NCBI GenBank assembly: GCA_947184155.2
Contig: CAMXCT020001824.1
Span: 355,427 to 419,426 of the forward strand
Direction: 5' to 3'
Length of the DNA: 64,000 bases
From: Cladocopium goreaui
Lineage: Eukaryota > Sar > Dinophyceae > Suessiales > Symbiodiniaceae
Positions within the stretch are counted from its first letter, which is position 1. Every line of letters starts with the position of its first letter. Below the pieces are notes generated by a model. The model was not told the origin of the DNA. It was given only the letters and a program-made list of their open reading frames with translations, and ran no database searches. The translations under genes were made by a program, and so were the position numbers. Positions 12,938 through 24,768 of the stretch are shown here, piece by piece.

Positions 12938-13023
12938 GAAATCCTGCACCAGTTGATAGATGGTTTATCCGTTTATCCCATTATTCATTGGGTTTCAAAC
13001 CATCCAAGGTGGTGCAGGATTTC
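12938..13023. repeat. Unassigned hairpin element
   Basis: GAAATCCTGCACCA at one end and TGGTGCAGGATTTC at the other, with ATGGTTT / AAACCAT further in; single copy in the window. Confidence 0.55.
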
Positions 13024-13122
13024 TTCCATCCACAGTAGGTCTCAATACTAAAAATGGTCATCCATGACTTGGATGATTTCGGGGTATCCCCCAGTTTTCG
13101 GAAACCTCCATGTATATCGATA

Positions 13123-13232
13123 TACCCTCTGGTAATTTAACAGTTTGCTAGTGAAAATGACCATAGAAATAGTGGATTTTCCCATTAAAAATGGTGATTT
13201 TGAATAGCAAACTGTTAAATTACCAGAGGGTA
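13123..13232. repeat. Family A element
   Basis: Complete, with the AACAGTTTGCTA variant of the inverted arm on both sides; arms match each other better than they match other copies, as expected for a hairpin. Confidence 0.8.
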
Positions 13233-13763
13233 CATATTATCTTGCCACCTTGATTTCCAATATCCACAACCGCTGCTCGCCCGGTCAACCGGCCAATCAC
13301 TGCTGGTCAAACCTCGAATCCGGGGGAAAGCCAGTGGCAGCCAATGGATCTCTAGAACCATTGTCCCATCTACAGAGCCTGGCACTGGATCTACAGAGCT
13401 TCAAGTGGAAAATCATGGAAAATCATCTCCACAAAATGTGTATCTCGATAAATTTCATCAGAATTCACCCGAAAAATGGTGCTTCTGGGGCGCAGTTACC
13501 CCAATCCAATTCCCATCATTCCAGTGACGGAGAACGACGCGAGGTGATCGAACAACAAAAGCTATCACTGAGTCAGTGCGATCAGCAACTGTAAGATGTT
13601 ATCCCAAAAATGGTCAATAAGATACAGGATCTGTATTACGCAGATACCCATGGTTTTGAAGCGGTTTTGAAGTTTTTGCCGCAAAAATCACTACCACATG
13701 GAGCCTTGTCTTGCATTAAATCTGGACCCAGCAAGTCCATCTTAACCTTCCAATCGTGGATAT

Positions 13764-13862
13764 GGGTTTGTCTGAAAACAAGGTGCCGCAACATTTGGTC
13801 GTTGATTGTCATGTTTCCATTAAAATTACACGTTTGGGGTATCCGGCGTTTCCGGACAAAGC
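13764..13862. repeat. Element family G (GTTTGTCTGAAAA ends)
   Basis: GGGTTTGTCTGAAAACAAGG ... GGTATCCGGCGTTTCCGG ACAAAGCC, with inverted ends. In one frame it reads MGLSENKVPQHLVV, a peptide type I recall as frequent in Symbiodiniaceae gene models. Fragments also near 23690, 43478, 43690 and 61784. Confidence 0.6.
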
Positions 13863-14137
13863 CAGTTATATATGTATATATAGTCATATCATGTGTCTGG
13901 TTACATATTCCATGACACCCTGGATATGGTCTTTATCTTTATACACCTCTATCACATGAAAAATATTGAAAAATCCCATGTCTTCATTCACATGCCAAGC
14001 TTCCATTAGATCACCATTTCAAATTCTTCACTTGGCGCGGGATGATCATCCCATCTTATCCGTGGCAAAAATCCACCTTCGGTTTTTGTGGAGCGCACTA
14101 TCCATGGCTTAATTTGTGGTTATGACATGTTAAAAAA

Positions 14138-14281
14138 CCCTCTGGTAATGACTAACAGTTTGCTATTGAAAATGACAAAACATTATGACATATTATGACC
14201 ATTGTTTTTGTTGATTTCCCTTTGAAGAATGGTGATTTTGACCATGTTTTTAATACGTTTACCATGTTTACCAGAGGCTAT
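14138..14281. repeat. Family A element, degenerate
   Basis: Left end ACCCTCTGGTAATGAC, right end TTTACCAGAGGCTA, centre enlarged. It flanks the candidate exon at 14.3 kb on one side. Confidence 0.55.
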
Positions 14282-14294
14282 ACCTTATGGATCC

Positions 14295-14378
14295 TGGTAG
14301 ATCCACCAGGATCCTCCAGGTATCCATCCAGGAGACCGCCACTGTTCCAGAGTTGCACACGCTGCAGCCAACAAGGAG
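14295..14378 (-). CDS. Candidate exon, possibly the last TPR-gene exon
   Basis: Minus-strand acceptor CTTCTGTCCGCAG (or GTTGGCTGCAG 21 bp further on). One frame reads RVQLWNSGGLLDGYLED, loosely like the NNLAGLLxxxGKLE part of a TPR unit but two or three residues short. The other reads AVSLLAAACATLEQWR. It sits between two palindromic TACCCTCTGG elements. Membership of the TPR gene is not proven. Confidence 0.27.
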
Positions 14379-14469
14379 ACCGCCTGCGGACAGAAGTGGT
14401 GATATGAACCATGGGGATATCATGACATGGAAATATAGGAGGAATATGGCATATATATATATATATATA

Positions 14470-14573
14470 TACCCTCTGGTAATTTAACATAGCTATTGAA
14501 AATGACCATTTATAGTGGATTTACCCATTGAAAATGGTGATTTTCAATAGCTATGTTAAATTACCAGAGGGTA
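14470..14573. repeat. Family A element
   Basis: Complete copy with perfect TACCCTCTGGTAATTTAAC ends and matching right arm; inserted in a (TA) run. Confidence 0.85.
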
Positions 14574-15059
14574 TATACACGGAAATATCATGGGGATAAT
14601 GATGAAATATTCCATGGGAATATTGATGGGATATAATGGAATATAGGTTAATACCCTTAATTCCCTCTGGTATCATCAAACATGAGTGGCTGGAGAATCC
14701 CGTCGAAATGGAGGTTTATAGCTGGAAAAATCATCGAACTTAAATGAGGGACATTTCGCTGCCACGTTTGATTACTGAAGGGTAGTGGGAAATATCTCAA
14801 TTTCTTCCCGTGTTTTGACAGTTGGAACTTGGAATTCAAAAAAACGGAAATAACATATGGTATTTCCCATTGAAAAACTATATTTACCATTCGTACTGAT
14901 CAAAACATGGGAATAGAATGTGCATGTTAATTGGTCTACGAGTGGCGATATATATCGTAATCTATATATCACGATACATGGAATACATGGAGTATGGTCA
15001 TCCGAGTCATCCCAGTATGAAATTGGCCATATATAATCCCTGTGAATGGTGGCATGACC

Positions 15060-15235
15060 ATTCTTCAATATATTATATATATGATATTGATATTGATATA
15101 TATATATATATATCATATAATATATATATATATATATCATATGATATATATATATATCATAGTATATATATATATATATATCAATATTATATCTAATATA
15201 TTATATATAATATATTATATATATCATCCAATTCT
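15060..15235. repeat. AT-only palindromic simple sequence
   Basis: ATATCATATGATAT-type repeats able to fold; source of several spurious open frames. Confidence 0.7.
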
Positions 15236-16080
15236 TGACCATGGCTTTTCTCGGGATGGCACATTTCCTGACATCCCTTTTTCGACCTTCGATGAGTAGA
15301 AGAAAAATCGCGAAACTCATCCCCCTTATATGAACACATATGAAATACGTTGAAATACCTCCACACAAAATAGAGATTGGTACTGGATCTTTCCATAGTG
15401 TGGTATCCAAAATTCATCAGGGTTAGCTGGTAGGTGCAAATGTTCATCCCCATTCATATGGTATAATAGATAGGGATATGGATAAATGAATGATATTGAA
15501 TGATAAATGGGAAGTTGATCTCAAGATCATGGGAATACATATTCTTAGAAGGATGATTCAGCTTCAAAACTGTGTACACCAAATAATTGTTGGGCAAACC
15601 AATTTAGTAGGGATATAAGCACGGATTATGTCTTCGTCCCTCCATACGCGAAAATCATAGGTTTTGACCCAACTTCATACAGTTTGGATTAAACAAAAAA
15701 ACAGGTGCTGGGATTCATACAGATACAGTATTGGCATGAGATATTTACGGTTGACTTTTGCAGGAATAGGTCCCCAAGAAAAATAGTTGGTACGTACTAC
15801 CCTTTGGTAACTGAAAGTAGCTATATATGGAAAACCATCAATTTAATAAAATCCTCGAAGTAAATCGACGATCTAAAATATCTTCATCTTTTGACCATAG
15901 ATTATGTCAACCCTGGATTAATAAACACCTAGGCTGTTTAATTGGGAAAGTATCATTTAAGTATCAAATCATGACTATTGTGGGAATACCCCCCTAATTG
16001 TCATAAACCATGATTTATTAAATAATCCGGGGTTGACATGACATCCATAGCATTCCATAGCATTCCATAGCAAGTGGCAC

Positions 16081-16135
16081 CTCCCCAAGTGGCTTCCTCT
16101 GGAGGCTTCACCAACTCTTTCAGATGCCGTTGCGC
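16081..16135 (-). CDS. TPR protein, exon (helix A segment, last confidently placed)
   Basis: Reads AQRHLKELVKPPEEATWG. It aligns without gaps to the TPR segment AQGKLEEAEPLYRREALEG and follows in frame from the exon ending ...SAAQQ at 16837. Acceptor CTGCAGCCAG; donor GGAG|GTGCCA, leaving phase 1. Exon length 55 bp. A competing acceptor 4 bp upstream (CTCTCTGCAG) gives another frame that fits the repeat spacing poorly, so it was rejected. Whether the gene ends soon after is unknown. Confidence 0.6.
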
Positions 16136-16408
16136 CTGGCTGCAGAGAGATGACATCGACATGTTGCGCTTGCTGGTAGTTTTAATTTTTAAATGTTGAA
16201 GTTCATCCCAATAAAGAACATGTACTTAAAGGTATTGATCCATAAACCAATGATGCAAAGAGTTTTTTGGTAAAGCCATGGCAGGGAAGTAACAGCCACT
16301 GCGAAACAGATTTGATTTGCAACATCAAAGCAAAATCGGAGGAAGTAAATCAACAATGGGATGGAAATGTCACAAAAACATAGGTGCTACATCTCCATTC
16401 TGAAAAAA

Positions 16409-16525
16409 TCTGGGTAAATCATAATATTTCACTAACCTGAAATAAGGATTGGGATAATTCCCCTTACTAACTACTAACCATGATTCCAGCAAGGTCACAA
16501 CGTGAGGTCACTATAATTTGCCCAG
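16409..16525. repeat. Palindromic element family B (TCTGGGTAAATTATAA ends)
   Basis: Ends TCTGGGTAAATCATAA and TTATAATTTGCCCAGA. The inside is not palindromic and carries ACTAACCTGAA and a CAGTGAGGTCGCAGTGAGGTC-like duplication. This copy is the more diverged one. Confidence 0.7.
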
Positions 16526-16836
16526 AAAATGGTTCAACAAATATCAAGGAATTCCCAATTTATCTCCCAGCGGTGGTGGCAGCCCAAGTATCTGGCAAGT
16601 TTGATAGTCTATACCCCAATCACATTTCATTCCCTTCAGATCCTGTCTTTCCTAATCTTTCTACTTTGATTTCTCCTATTTTCCAAGCTAATCCATGCTT
16701 GTCAGGTGGTTATCCGCACAGAAAAAATAATAAAATCAGCAAATTAAGGATTATATCCCGATCATTTCCCTATTATAGCCCTGTTTTTTTTTGGTTTCCA
16801 CAGTTCCACCCTGGGAACATTTTTTCCACAGCTCAC

Positions 16837-16914
16837 CTGTTGGGCCGCGCTCAAGTTCCACGCTGCAGCCATGGTGTCGGGGTGCTTCTCACCTAGCCTC
16901 ACCGACCACGTGAT
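16837..16914 (-). CDS. TPR protein, exon (HPDT loop and helix)
   Basis: 78 bp, exactly 26 codons, reading ITWSV then RLGEKHPDTMAAAWNL and SAAQQ. The LGEKHPDT core is the most conserved part of kinesin-light-chain-type TPR units. Acceptor TTTCTCATAG, donor CAACAG|GTGAGC, phase 0 at both ends. Joined to the upstream exon ending QEVL, the spacing from the helix to LGEKHP equals the consensus EGRRRVLG. Confidence 0.75.
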
Positions 16915-17136
16915 CTATGAGAAATTCTGATACTTTGGGGATATGATGTGATACAGTGATATAGTGATATGATGTCGGAGTATAATTGTGTGTAGTATAT
17001 AATTATATATATAACATTATGTATATATATATATATTATATGGTGTTTATTAATATATATATATATATACTACATACACTGTATATACAAAACCAGATCA
17101 GATACAACCAATAACATGATATTTGGATGTATTCTG

Positions 17137-17214
17137 GTTTGTTTGAAAATGAGGCATTCCTGAAATTGCTCGTGCGCGCAATGACAAGAACGGGGCTATC
17201 CTATTTTCAAACAA
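17137..17214. repeat. Family G element, short
   Basis: GGTTTGTTTGAAAATGAGG ... CTATCCTATTTTCAAACAAC; ends pair with each other; centre CGTGCGCGCA. Confidence 0.6.
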
Positions 17215-18107
17215 CACCATATGTCATCTGCCTTCGATGGAAAAATACCATCTCCGCAGTAGAAAGATGATATACCATAGAGTGAACCAACACAGCAATG
17301 AAAACCATTGAAATTCACCTTTTTAAAACACATGTGTTCATCTTTTTTTCACATGTTTAATTCAAACTACTACAACCCTTCTGTAGCTCAGTTGGCCATG
17401 ATAAATATACTTTCGTTGCTTTTCCATGGCGATGTTCCCAAGGGAATCTGGGATCCAAAGATTGGACGTCCCACTGTTTCTTGCTGAATTCCGACATGGG
17501 AACTCTTGGCCAATTTCATTCTTGGGGCTAAGTTCTCCATCCTTGTTGGTTAAATTCTCATCAAAACATCCATGTCAGGAAGATGTTCCTAGTAAAAAAA
17601 TCTGAGTTCTCCATATTAATCTATAGTAATCTTCACCAACAATAGACATTCAAAATTGAATTGCCCAGATCCCAAACGGTTGGATCAAAAAAAACAACAT
17701 ATATCCCAATTACATTCAGGTCACTCCAATTATATCACTATACCCCATGTTTGGGGAATATAAATCCATTTGGGTATAGTGATATATATATATATACATA
17801 ATCCATCATAATCCCATTTAAACAAACAGATACTAAATCATTCATTGTGGATATATCCCTCTTATATCCCTATCAAACCACCATTAATTGGATTTGCTCA
17901 AGGAACCTGAAACAAATAATCTATTCCCCCAGTAGTGGATTTCACCTTGGGACATCAAAAATATCATCTTCAGCAAATCAAGGATTATACCCCTCTCATA
18001 TCCCGATTATATCCCTTTCATATCCCTGTTACATCCCAATTAACCATTTATTGACCACATCTATTAGCATGAAACATGGATAATATATTCGTATTAACCA
18101 TCTATAT

Positions 18108-18231
18108 TAAGGTGGCGCCTCATAGTTAGCTACGTTGATAAATAGCTCGAATACCTACGGTTTATAGTAGATATATCTATAGTTACTCTGGTTTATAAAC
18201 CAACAAACATAACGGGGGGTGCCACCTTGTA
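18108..18231. repeat. Palindromic element family C (TACAATGTGGGGCCCCC-type ends)
   Basis: Ends TAAGGTGGCGCC and GGTGCCACCTTGTA; inner arms CATAGTTAGCTA and TTATAAACCAAC are shared with the copies at 33358, 60701 and 63041. Confidence 0.65.
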
Positions 18232-18536
18232 TCATATCCTTATCATGTTACTGGGATATAAACATAAACCATAAACCTAAATCATGATAGGATATCCTTT
18301 TAGTATAGTGTAGCCATCAATATAACATTGATATTCCTATCATGATAGTTTCCATTAATATGTCATCAATAATACATGACAATATGTGATACTACCATGT
18401 TATTTCACTAATATTAATATTCCTATCATGAAATATCCCATACACATATATTAAAATTGTATTGATACCATTAACATTTTAGTTAACACTATTAACTATA
18501 TCCCGTTAATATTACCCTATCATCTGAATACACATA

Positions 18537-18649
18537 TCTGGGTAAATTATAATATTTCACTAACCTGAATTACGGCCATTTGGGGATGATGTCCCTTATT
18601 AACTATGATTCCAGTGAGGTCGCAGTGAGGTCGTTATAATTTACCCAGA
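18537..18649. repeat. Family B element
   Basis: Complete 113-bp copy with perfect 16-bp terminal inverted repeats; almost identical to the copy at 52272. Confidence 0.85.
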
Positions 18650-18731
18650 CATATGTCACATGTCACGTTTCCACTCCGCAGCACCGATCAAAAAACCCGA
18701 TCTCAGCTGCCGACTGCACCCTTCGCCCGGC

Positions 18732-18758
18732 CAAGACTTCTTGGAAGATCTGAGTGGC
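18732..18758 (-). CDS. TPR protein, 27-bp micro-exon
   Basis: Nine codons, ATQIFQEVL, correspond to AEPLYREAL of the TPR consensus. Acceptor GTTACCTTAG; donor TTG|GCCGGG is a GC donor. This choice keeps frame and repeat spacing with both neighbours (...REDYAQ before, ITWSVRLGEK after). The first bases of the following intron would read AGRR, which also fits the consensus; using them would break the spacing to the next exon. Confidence 0.65.
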
Positions 18759-19169
18759 CTAAGGTAACGGCGCCGCGTTGCCCAACATAGAAATGGAAAG
18801 TAGAACTGGATTCTGGGGTTTCCATATGTTTTCTTTTAGGGATATTATATGTATATACCTATCATATATATATATGTGTGTGTATGTATATCATTCTATA
18901 TCCATATACTGAGAATCTATATGTGGTGCCCTCACAGTGAAATGTGTGTTGGCTTATGTTACCCCAATTATATATGTATATATATGTATATCCATCACAA
19001 ATCCTAGTGTAGAGGGCTATAAAGTTATGAACTAGCTTACACCTAGTGAAGTGTTCGGGCACCCCGAGACCTGTGGAGCGTCTCGTCTTTCTCTTGGGAC
19101 TCATTAGGTCACCACATGGGGAGTTCCTACAGCTCCAAGATATGGAATTCATGTGGTTCCTTTGCAAAT

Positions 19170-19281
19170 TACCCGGCCTGGTAAACGTTTACATAGCGAA
19201 CTGGAAAATCACCATTTTCAATGGGTAAATCCACTATTTCTATGGTCATTTTCAATAGCTATGTTAGTTTACCAGAGGGTA
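19170..19281. repeat. Family A element
   Basis: The left end is altered (TACCCGGCCTGGTAAACG), the right end intact. Arms with different sub-types suggest recombination between copies or decay. Confidence 0.65.
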
Positions 19282-19332
19282 TCACCTAATTATCGGAGGA
19301 TTGCCCGTAATTGTTTACTAGAGGGCAGTTGA

Positions 19333-19360
19333 GGACGTCCAGCTCAATTGCTGGACGTCC
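19333..19360. repeat. Perfect 11-bp inverted repeat
   Basis: GGACGTCCAGC, 6-bp loop, GCTGGACGTCC. Unlike the MITE families it is GC-rich and isolated. Confidence 0.6.
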
Positions 19361-20188
19361 AAGTAGATGGATTTAGTTTTACTGTATATATCTCTGCCCT
19401 TTGCTCAAACATGGCTGGAATATCCCCCGTTTCTATAGGGGATTTCCCAGCGAACATGGACACCCTGGACACCCATCCCACTAAGATTGGCTGGAAGCTC
19501 TGCAAAATGATAGTCCTAGTGGTCACTTTCAGGACGAAAAACACTTTAAATAATTTAAGAATAAACAATAATTAAACAATAAACAATAAACAACAACATT
19601 AATTCTAAATATATACAATTATATACAATCGGGTACTTGCCTATGCAGCATACTTTATGATTGCTTTAGGGTTACCCAGAGGGTATACCCCAGTCGTGTT
19701 GGACAAACGTTGGAACCAAAACCAGTCAAACTATATCAAAATGACAGACAGTGCTCAGCTATGTTCAGCTTCTACACTGATCTTCATTTGTTTGGTGTCT
19801 TGTTTTTTTTAATGCCATTTTTATGCGTTATCCGTAAGTGAAGCCTCTAGACATCAGGATCAAAACTTTGAGACCATGACTTGACCCTCCAAGTTGTCCG
19901 GAAATCTGCCAGGGGTTTTCTCATCCTTCAAAAGCCGACATCCAAAGACTATGAATTCGCGAACACTTAATACTTGAGTTTGGCTAAAGATTCTAACCCT
20001 CCATGTATCATATACATAATTATACATATATATATATATACACGTGTATGTATATCCCATTTATGCTCATAAATATGTACATGTTTATATATATATGTAT
20101 ATGTATATATTTATATATGTTTATGTTTATATATATGTATATGTGTACGCCCATTTATCCACGTGTACGATATCCCCAGGCTGGTCAC

Positions 20189-20238
20189 CTGCGCATAGTC
20201 TTCCCTGGAGTACAACAGCACTGCCAAGTTGTTCGCAC
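20189..20238 (-). CDS. TPR protein, exon (NNLA helix)
   Basis: 50 bp reading (G)ANNLAVLLYSREDYAQ, a textbook TPR helix A (NNLAxLLxxQGxYxxA). Acceptor CGCCTCAG; donor GCGCAG|GTGACC. It begins in phase 1, completing a glycine codon with the upstream exon that ends DTLT(G), and ends in phase 0, joining ATQIF. Both junctions restore consensus spacing. Confidence 0.75.
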
Positions 20239-21632
20239 CTGAGGCGAGTTAACTGACCGCCAGGGAACCAGTTTCCACATGGGTTTTCGTAGGATATCTT
20301 GAAGATATTAACCAACAAGGGTATGATGATTTGGGTTTCATACGGTTTTATACAGTTTTATACTCTATATACCTGTATATAAATATATAAAATGTTAAAT
20401 CCGCATGTTAGTATTTGGCAGGCGGAGCCTAGAACGCCGCCAAGTCTCAACGCATCTGTGTTGATTTGTCATCATGATGTTGCTTGATATATTGATGCTA
20501 CGCTGAAAGATCTTCTCTTGCACACGTACTTCACGTGCGGACAAATAGTTTTCAAACAATCCAAGGATATTCCAAAAAAAAGCAAAAACGCCCTTTGACA
20601 CAAAATATGCCGCATATAATATACCAGAAAAAAAACACGTGTTCATCAACGTATAGCAAGTATGAACCAAGCGGCGTCTTTTAAAAAACGCCGCCCACCT
20701 GGTAATTAGATTGGCACCATGAAACATTTAGAAATGGGGGTTTGACCAACAATTTTAGGTATATATTGGGGATATTAACCAGTGGACTAAGTATAGCTAC
20801 AAATAGTAGTAGTCATATATAGTATAGTGATATATATATATAATGGATTAAGTCTAGTACAACTCTTTCTTTAACTATAAATGGCTATGTGTCAAAACCC
20901 GATCAGTACCCAACTGCTCACACCAAAAGAGATTGGATGTGATGTTCATCGACCAGGTCAGATGGCAATATGAGTTTTGATTCATCCCCACATTATGTGG
21001 GAATATCAACAAACGAAAATTGGAGATTTTAACCGATAACAACTGGGCGTCTGGGTGTCACAAAATTGGGGATAGCCATAGTGTATGGCCGTTGAATGGA
21101 ACATGTGATGATGATGAAGGATTTTTTTGGGGGGACCCCACATTATCATGACCCTAATGGGAGCAAAACTGGATGGTGGATAGGTCATATTGGTGGCTTT
21201 GTCAAGACATGATCTGAAGATGGGAATGAGATGAGGAAAACCACAAGGCGGAGGAAAAGAACGAGACTTCAGCGTTTGGGGCAAAAAGTAAAGAAGTAAA
21301 TAGGCAAAATCACCAATTGCCACCCCAAAAGTTGCTATAACTTGTACACAGTTGGTTTGAGCAACCCTGAACAATGATATTTTGGGATTTCACCTCATAG
21401 TTTTAAAACAAGGTTCGCACCCTCACACTTGCTATGCATGATGAGGTTTGTGAATAGGACATTGACTTTGCAGGTAGTGCAATGTTTTAGTTTTAACTTG
21501 TAGATATTAGTAATTCCGATGTGTAGGCTAGAATGTCCCAATTTGGAGGTTTCCTGTATCATGGGGTATCCCCAAAGCATCAAGTTTAAGAGGATTTTCC
21601 ATTGTCATATTTTAGGAACCTCCCATTTAATG

Positions 21633-21749
21633 CTGGTTGGTGGTTTCAACCAACCCCTCTGAAAAATGATGGAGTGAAAGTCAGTTGGGATGATGAAAAT
21701 CCCAACTGAATGGAAAGTCATAAAATTCATGTTCCAAACCACCAACCAG
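21633..21749. repeat. Family D element
   Basis: Complete ends; interior contains CTCTGAAAAATGATGG and GGAAAGTCATAAAATTC. Confidence 0.8.
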
Positions 21750-21923
21750 AATAACATCATTAACCATTATTATCCATGATTATTATCCATGACTATTATC
21801 CATGATTATTATCCGTGATTAACCATCATTAACCATTGATTAACCAACCGGGCAATTTCTATCGAACAGTTTTCATGCTGAAAATAGAGGCCGTTCCACA
21901 ACCGTTCCCTCCAAATGGATCGC

Positions 21924-21978
21924 CTGTGAGCGTATCCAGGTGCTTCTCGCCGAGCTGCTCCCGCAGACCCGTCAAGAC
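21924..21978 (-). CDS. TPR protein, exon (HLDTLT loop)
   Basis: 55 bp reading VLTGLREQLGEKHLDTLT, aligned residue for residue with ALEGRRRVLGPEHPDTLT. Acceptor GGCTTCAG; donor ACAG|GCGATC is a GC donor. A TACCCTCCGG palindromic element starts only 31 bp upstream of the acceptor (22009). Confidence 0.75.
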
Positions 21979-22008
21979 CTGAAGCCCATTTGGGATTTCA
22001 CCAACAAA

Positions 22009-22118
22009 TACCCTCCGGTAAACTAACATAGCTATTGAAAATGGCCATTTATAGTTATAGTGAGTTTTCCCATTAAAAATGGTGATTTTCAACAGCTATG
22101 TTAGTTTACCAGAGGGTA
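22009..22118. repeat. Family A element beside a TPR exon
   Basis: Complete copy, 31 bp upstream of the acceptor of the exon at 21924-21978. Confidence 0.85.
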
Positions 22119-22925
22119 TCCCACAAAATCCAATGACTCATTTTATCCCTGGGTTAATTGTGGATCTTCACTCTTCTAGAAAAAGTGGATAAATATAGAT
22201 CTGGAATTCCATAGTTTCGAAAGTCGCAAATCAATGTGGCTGCGAATAAAGCAGCTTTTGTTTAAATATCACATGTTTTTTTTCGCAAAGTGAGTTGGAT
22301 GTGATCACACGTGGAGTTGACCTATTTTTGGTCGAAAAATCGATGGGAAATCAGCTGCCATCCTTTAGACATCGACCAGGAAGGCGGCGTCTAGCCGTTG
22401 GAAATTGAAGATTTGGGTTTTTGCCAACAAAATACGGGAACAATTGGTCAACCTTGATTATTCCATCAACCCATATATATATATATATCCCAATTTTCAT
22501 ATCTATATTTGCTGAAGATTTTGGGTTACTTTCCCATATTGGATGAAACACTACCATTTCCGAACCCAAGCTATATACATATTCATATTAATCATCACAA
22601 AAACCGTGTTATCTAATCATATCTAATCTCAAAACAATAAACATTAAACAACAAATATATTAATCATGGATCTCTAATATGATATTATATGTATATATAT
22701 CAACTGATAATGTTACAAAAAAATACAAAACATTATCAACTACCACCAATACACCATTAATGAACTGACCATTCATCAACCATCTGACCATTCCTTGACC
22801 TTTAAAAAAACCGTTCATCATGTCATCAACAATAACATACAATAACCGTTAATCACCACAAATAATCATCTAAATCAGTGTTATCACCCAAAAAATAACT
22901 TACATTAGCCACCATTAACCACCAT

Positions 22926-23029
22926 TACCCTCTGGTAATTTAACATAGCTATTGAAAATGGCCATTTATAGTGAGTTTTCCCATTAAAAATGGTGATTGT
23001 CCATAGTTACGTTAGTTTACCAGAGGGTA
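22926..23029. repeat. Family A element beside a TPR exon
   Basis: Complete copy, 51 bp downstream of the donor of the exon at 23080-23118. Confidence 0.85.
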
Positions 23030-23079
23030 ATCAACATTAATCCGGCCTGAAATTCACCACTAAAAAACAAAAGTCCGGC

Positions 23080-23118
23080 CTTGCGCAGCACAGGTTCCGC
23101 CTCCTCCAGACGCTCGGC
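23080..23118 (-). CDS. TPR protein, exon (AEPVLRK)
   Basis: Thirteen codons, AERLEEAEPVLRK, match QGRLEEAEPLYRR. Acceptor ACGAAACAG; donor CGCAAG|GCCGGA (GC). Both ends are phase 0. A complete palindromic element (22926-23029) lies 51 bp inside the following intron. Confidence 0.75.
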
Positions 23119-23732
23119 CTGTTTCGTGGGAGATTTTTATCATATCAGAATAGAAATGGAAAGATCATGGGAATAATCTGGAATAATAACCACACATGTT
23201 CTTTTTTCTCTGGTTCATTTTTTTTGACAGTGCATCATGCAGAGTGGACGTATACTTGCATCCCCGTTCATATTCATAAAGACTGGACATATATTCCCAT
23301 CCCATCCGCCTAATAATGCTCATCCCCCGTTCACATGAATTAACACACGCATTCTATGGTCCCAAAGAAGTGCAAATCCCCTACTAAACCCATGGTTTCC
23401 TATAATGGAAACATAATGAACCAATGGAGATCTAAGGTACCTAATTTGGAGGTACCTGACATATTTATATACATATATGTATATATACAGCCCAGGTAAG
23501 GGCAATGTAAAGGGACATCCCAAAAAACATCCCTTCCCCCTATTAAACACCCCCCCAGAAACCACGGTCTAGTTGGGAATCTACATATGTAGGACCATGG
23601 AATGGGGGTGTTTGATATTAGAGGGATTCGGTTGCATGTTTTTTTTTGTGTATACCCCCAAAATGACAGGTTAATAGGGAAAATATCTTTTGCCCAATGG
23701 ATTTTGAGGTACCTATTTTCAAGCCTTCCCGC

Positions 23733-23789
23733 CTCGTGTAGGAGGGAACCCAAACTGTTGGCAACGGTCAGCGTGTAGGCGTGCTGCTC
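23733..23789 (-). CDS. TPR protein, exon (HAYTLT helix)
   Basis: Nineteen codons: EQHAYTLTVANSLGSLLHE. This is the EHPDTLTSVNNLAGLL segment. Acceptor AGTGGTAG; donor CACGAG|GCGGGA (GC). With this donor the join ...SLLHE + AERLEEAEP has exactly consensus length. Read-through past the donor gives AGRLENR, a near-duplicate of the start of the next exon. Confidence 0.75.
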
Positions 23790-24429
23790 CTACCACTGGA
23801 GGTAGCTGGGGGACCATGGTAGACTATTTATATGGAAAGATCTAAAAAACAAGTATGAAAGGGAACACGATTTAATAAGATAAATGGGAACATCACCTAC
23901 AAGCCTCGGCTAAATTAGATTCAACTAGAATAAGTATGTAAAATCAATGAAAATCACTGTTTCAAACGGTAAATCATCGAACGAGATGGGCCATGGCTTT
24001 GTTAAATTACTGGCGGGAAAGGGATACACTTGGGGAATCGAACCCCGTCCATTGCCATCTTTGATCACCAGAGGGTGTATATGCTGAAGCATGGGGATAT
24101 CATGGTAATTGACCATTTTTTTTATCATAAGAATAAGGGTAAGATGTGGATATATTGGGATAATCATGGGATATTATATATATAACCAGTAAAATGATAT
24201 ATGTATATATCCCATGATCTGGTACCATGATGGTGTATGTAAAAGTAGTATATATATATATATATCAGTAACATGTGGGATAATCATATCATATTTATAT
24301 ATACGGTAAACAAAAATAGAACACAATTGGACATCGACCCGCTGGTTCATGACTTGCATTGATGGGGAAAAAACAACTGGGTGTGACTCAACATGTGTTT
24401 TTTTTTGGCTCCAAAACTGCCATATATAT

Positions 24430-24497
24430 ATATATATAGGGAAATGAATGATTGCACAGTGGTTTATTTTGGGTACTCTATTTTCAAACACACCCAT
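24430..24497. repeat. Family G element, partial
   Basis: Right end GGGTACTCTATTTTCAAACA; minus strand reads MGVFENRVPKINHC. Left end not visible. Confidence 0.45.
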
Positions 24498-24656
24498 ATC
24501 AACCAGACAGTATCATGTTTTATCACAGTCTGACTCACACTTATTGTTGATCTGTTGGTACTCTCGAAATCAGTCAGTATTTTTGTTGGGTGTATTTTGG
24601 CTAAACAGCACCTATCATCAAGAGCAGTGGTAATAAGATCAACATTTTCATCCCTT

Positions 24657-24768
24657 TACCCTCTGGTAAACTAACATAACTATGGTAAATCACCATATTT
24701 AATGGGTAAAACTCACTACAAATGGCCATTTTCCATAGCTTTTTGTATGTTTACAAGGCCGGGTAAAT
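24657..24768. repeat. Family A element, right end decayed
   Basis: Left end intact; right end reads TTTACAAGGCCGGGTAA, similar to the altered end of the copy at 19170. Confidence 0.6.

Larger units (their letters stand above)
12460..14290. other. Spacer with repeats and one leucine-rich patch
   Basis: Besides the listed elements, plus strand 13330-13405 reads SLEPLSHLQSLALDLQSF, which resembles one leucine-rich repeat but has no partner repeat nearby. The rest is AT-rich. Confidence 0.35.

Noticed and set aside
13250-13594. Plus-strand leucine-rich-repeat protein
   Set aside because: Only one short stretch (LSHLQSLALDL) resembles an LRR; no second repeat is found within several kilobases.
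17380-17450. tRNA-like start (CTGTAGCTCAGTTGG)
   Set aside because: It matches a tRNA A box, but no B box (GGTTCGAATCC) follows at the right distance and no cloverleaf can be drawn. Possibly a SINE remnant.
24025-24050. B-box-like GGGGTTCGATTCCCC on the minus strand
   Set aside because: The stem and loop look like a T-arm, but no A box, anticodon arm or acceptor stem fits, and it sits in a decayed palindromic element.
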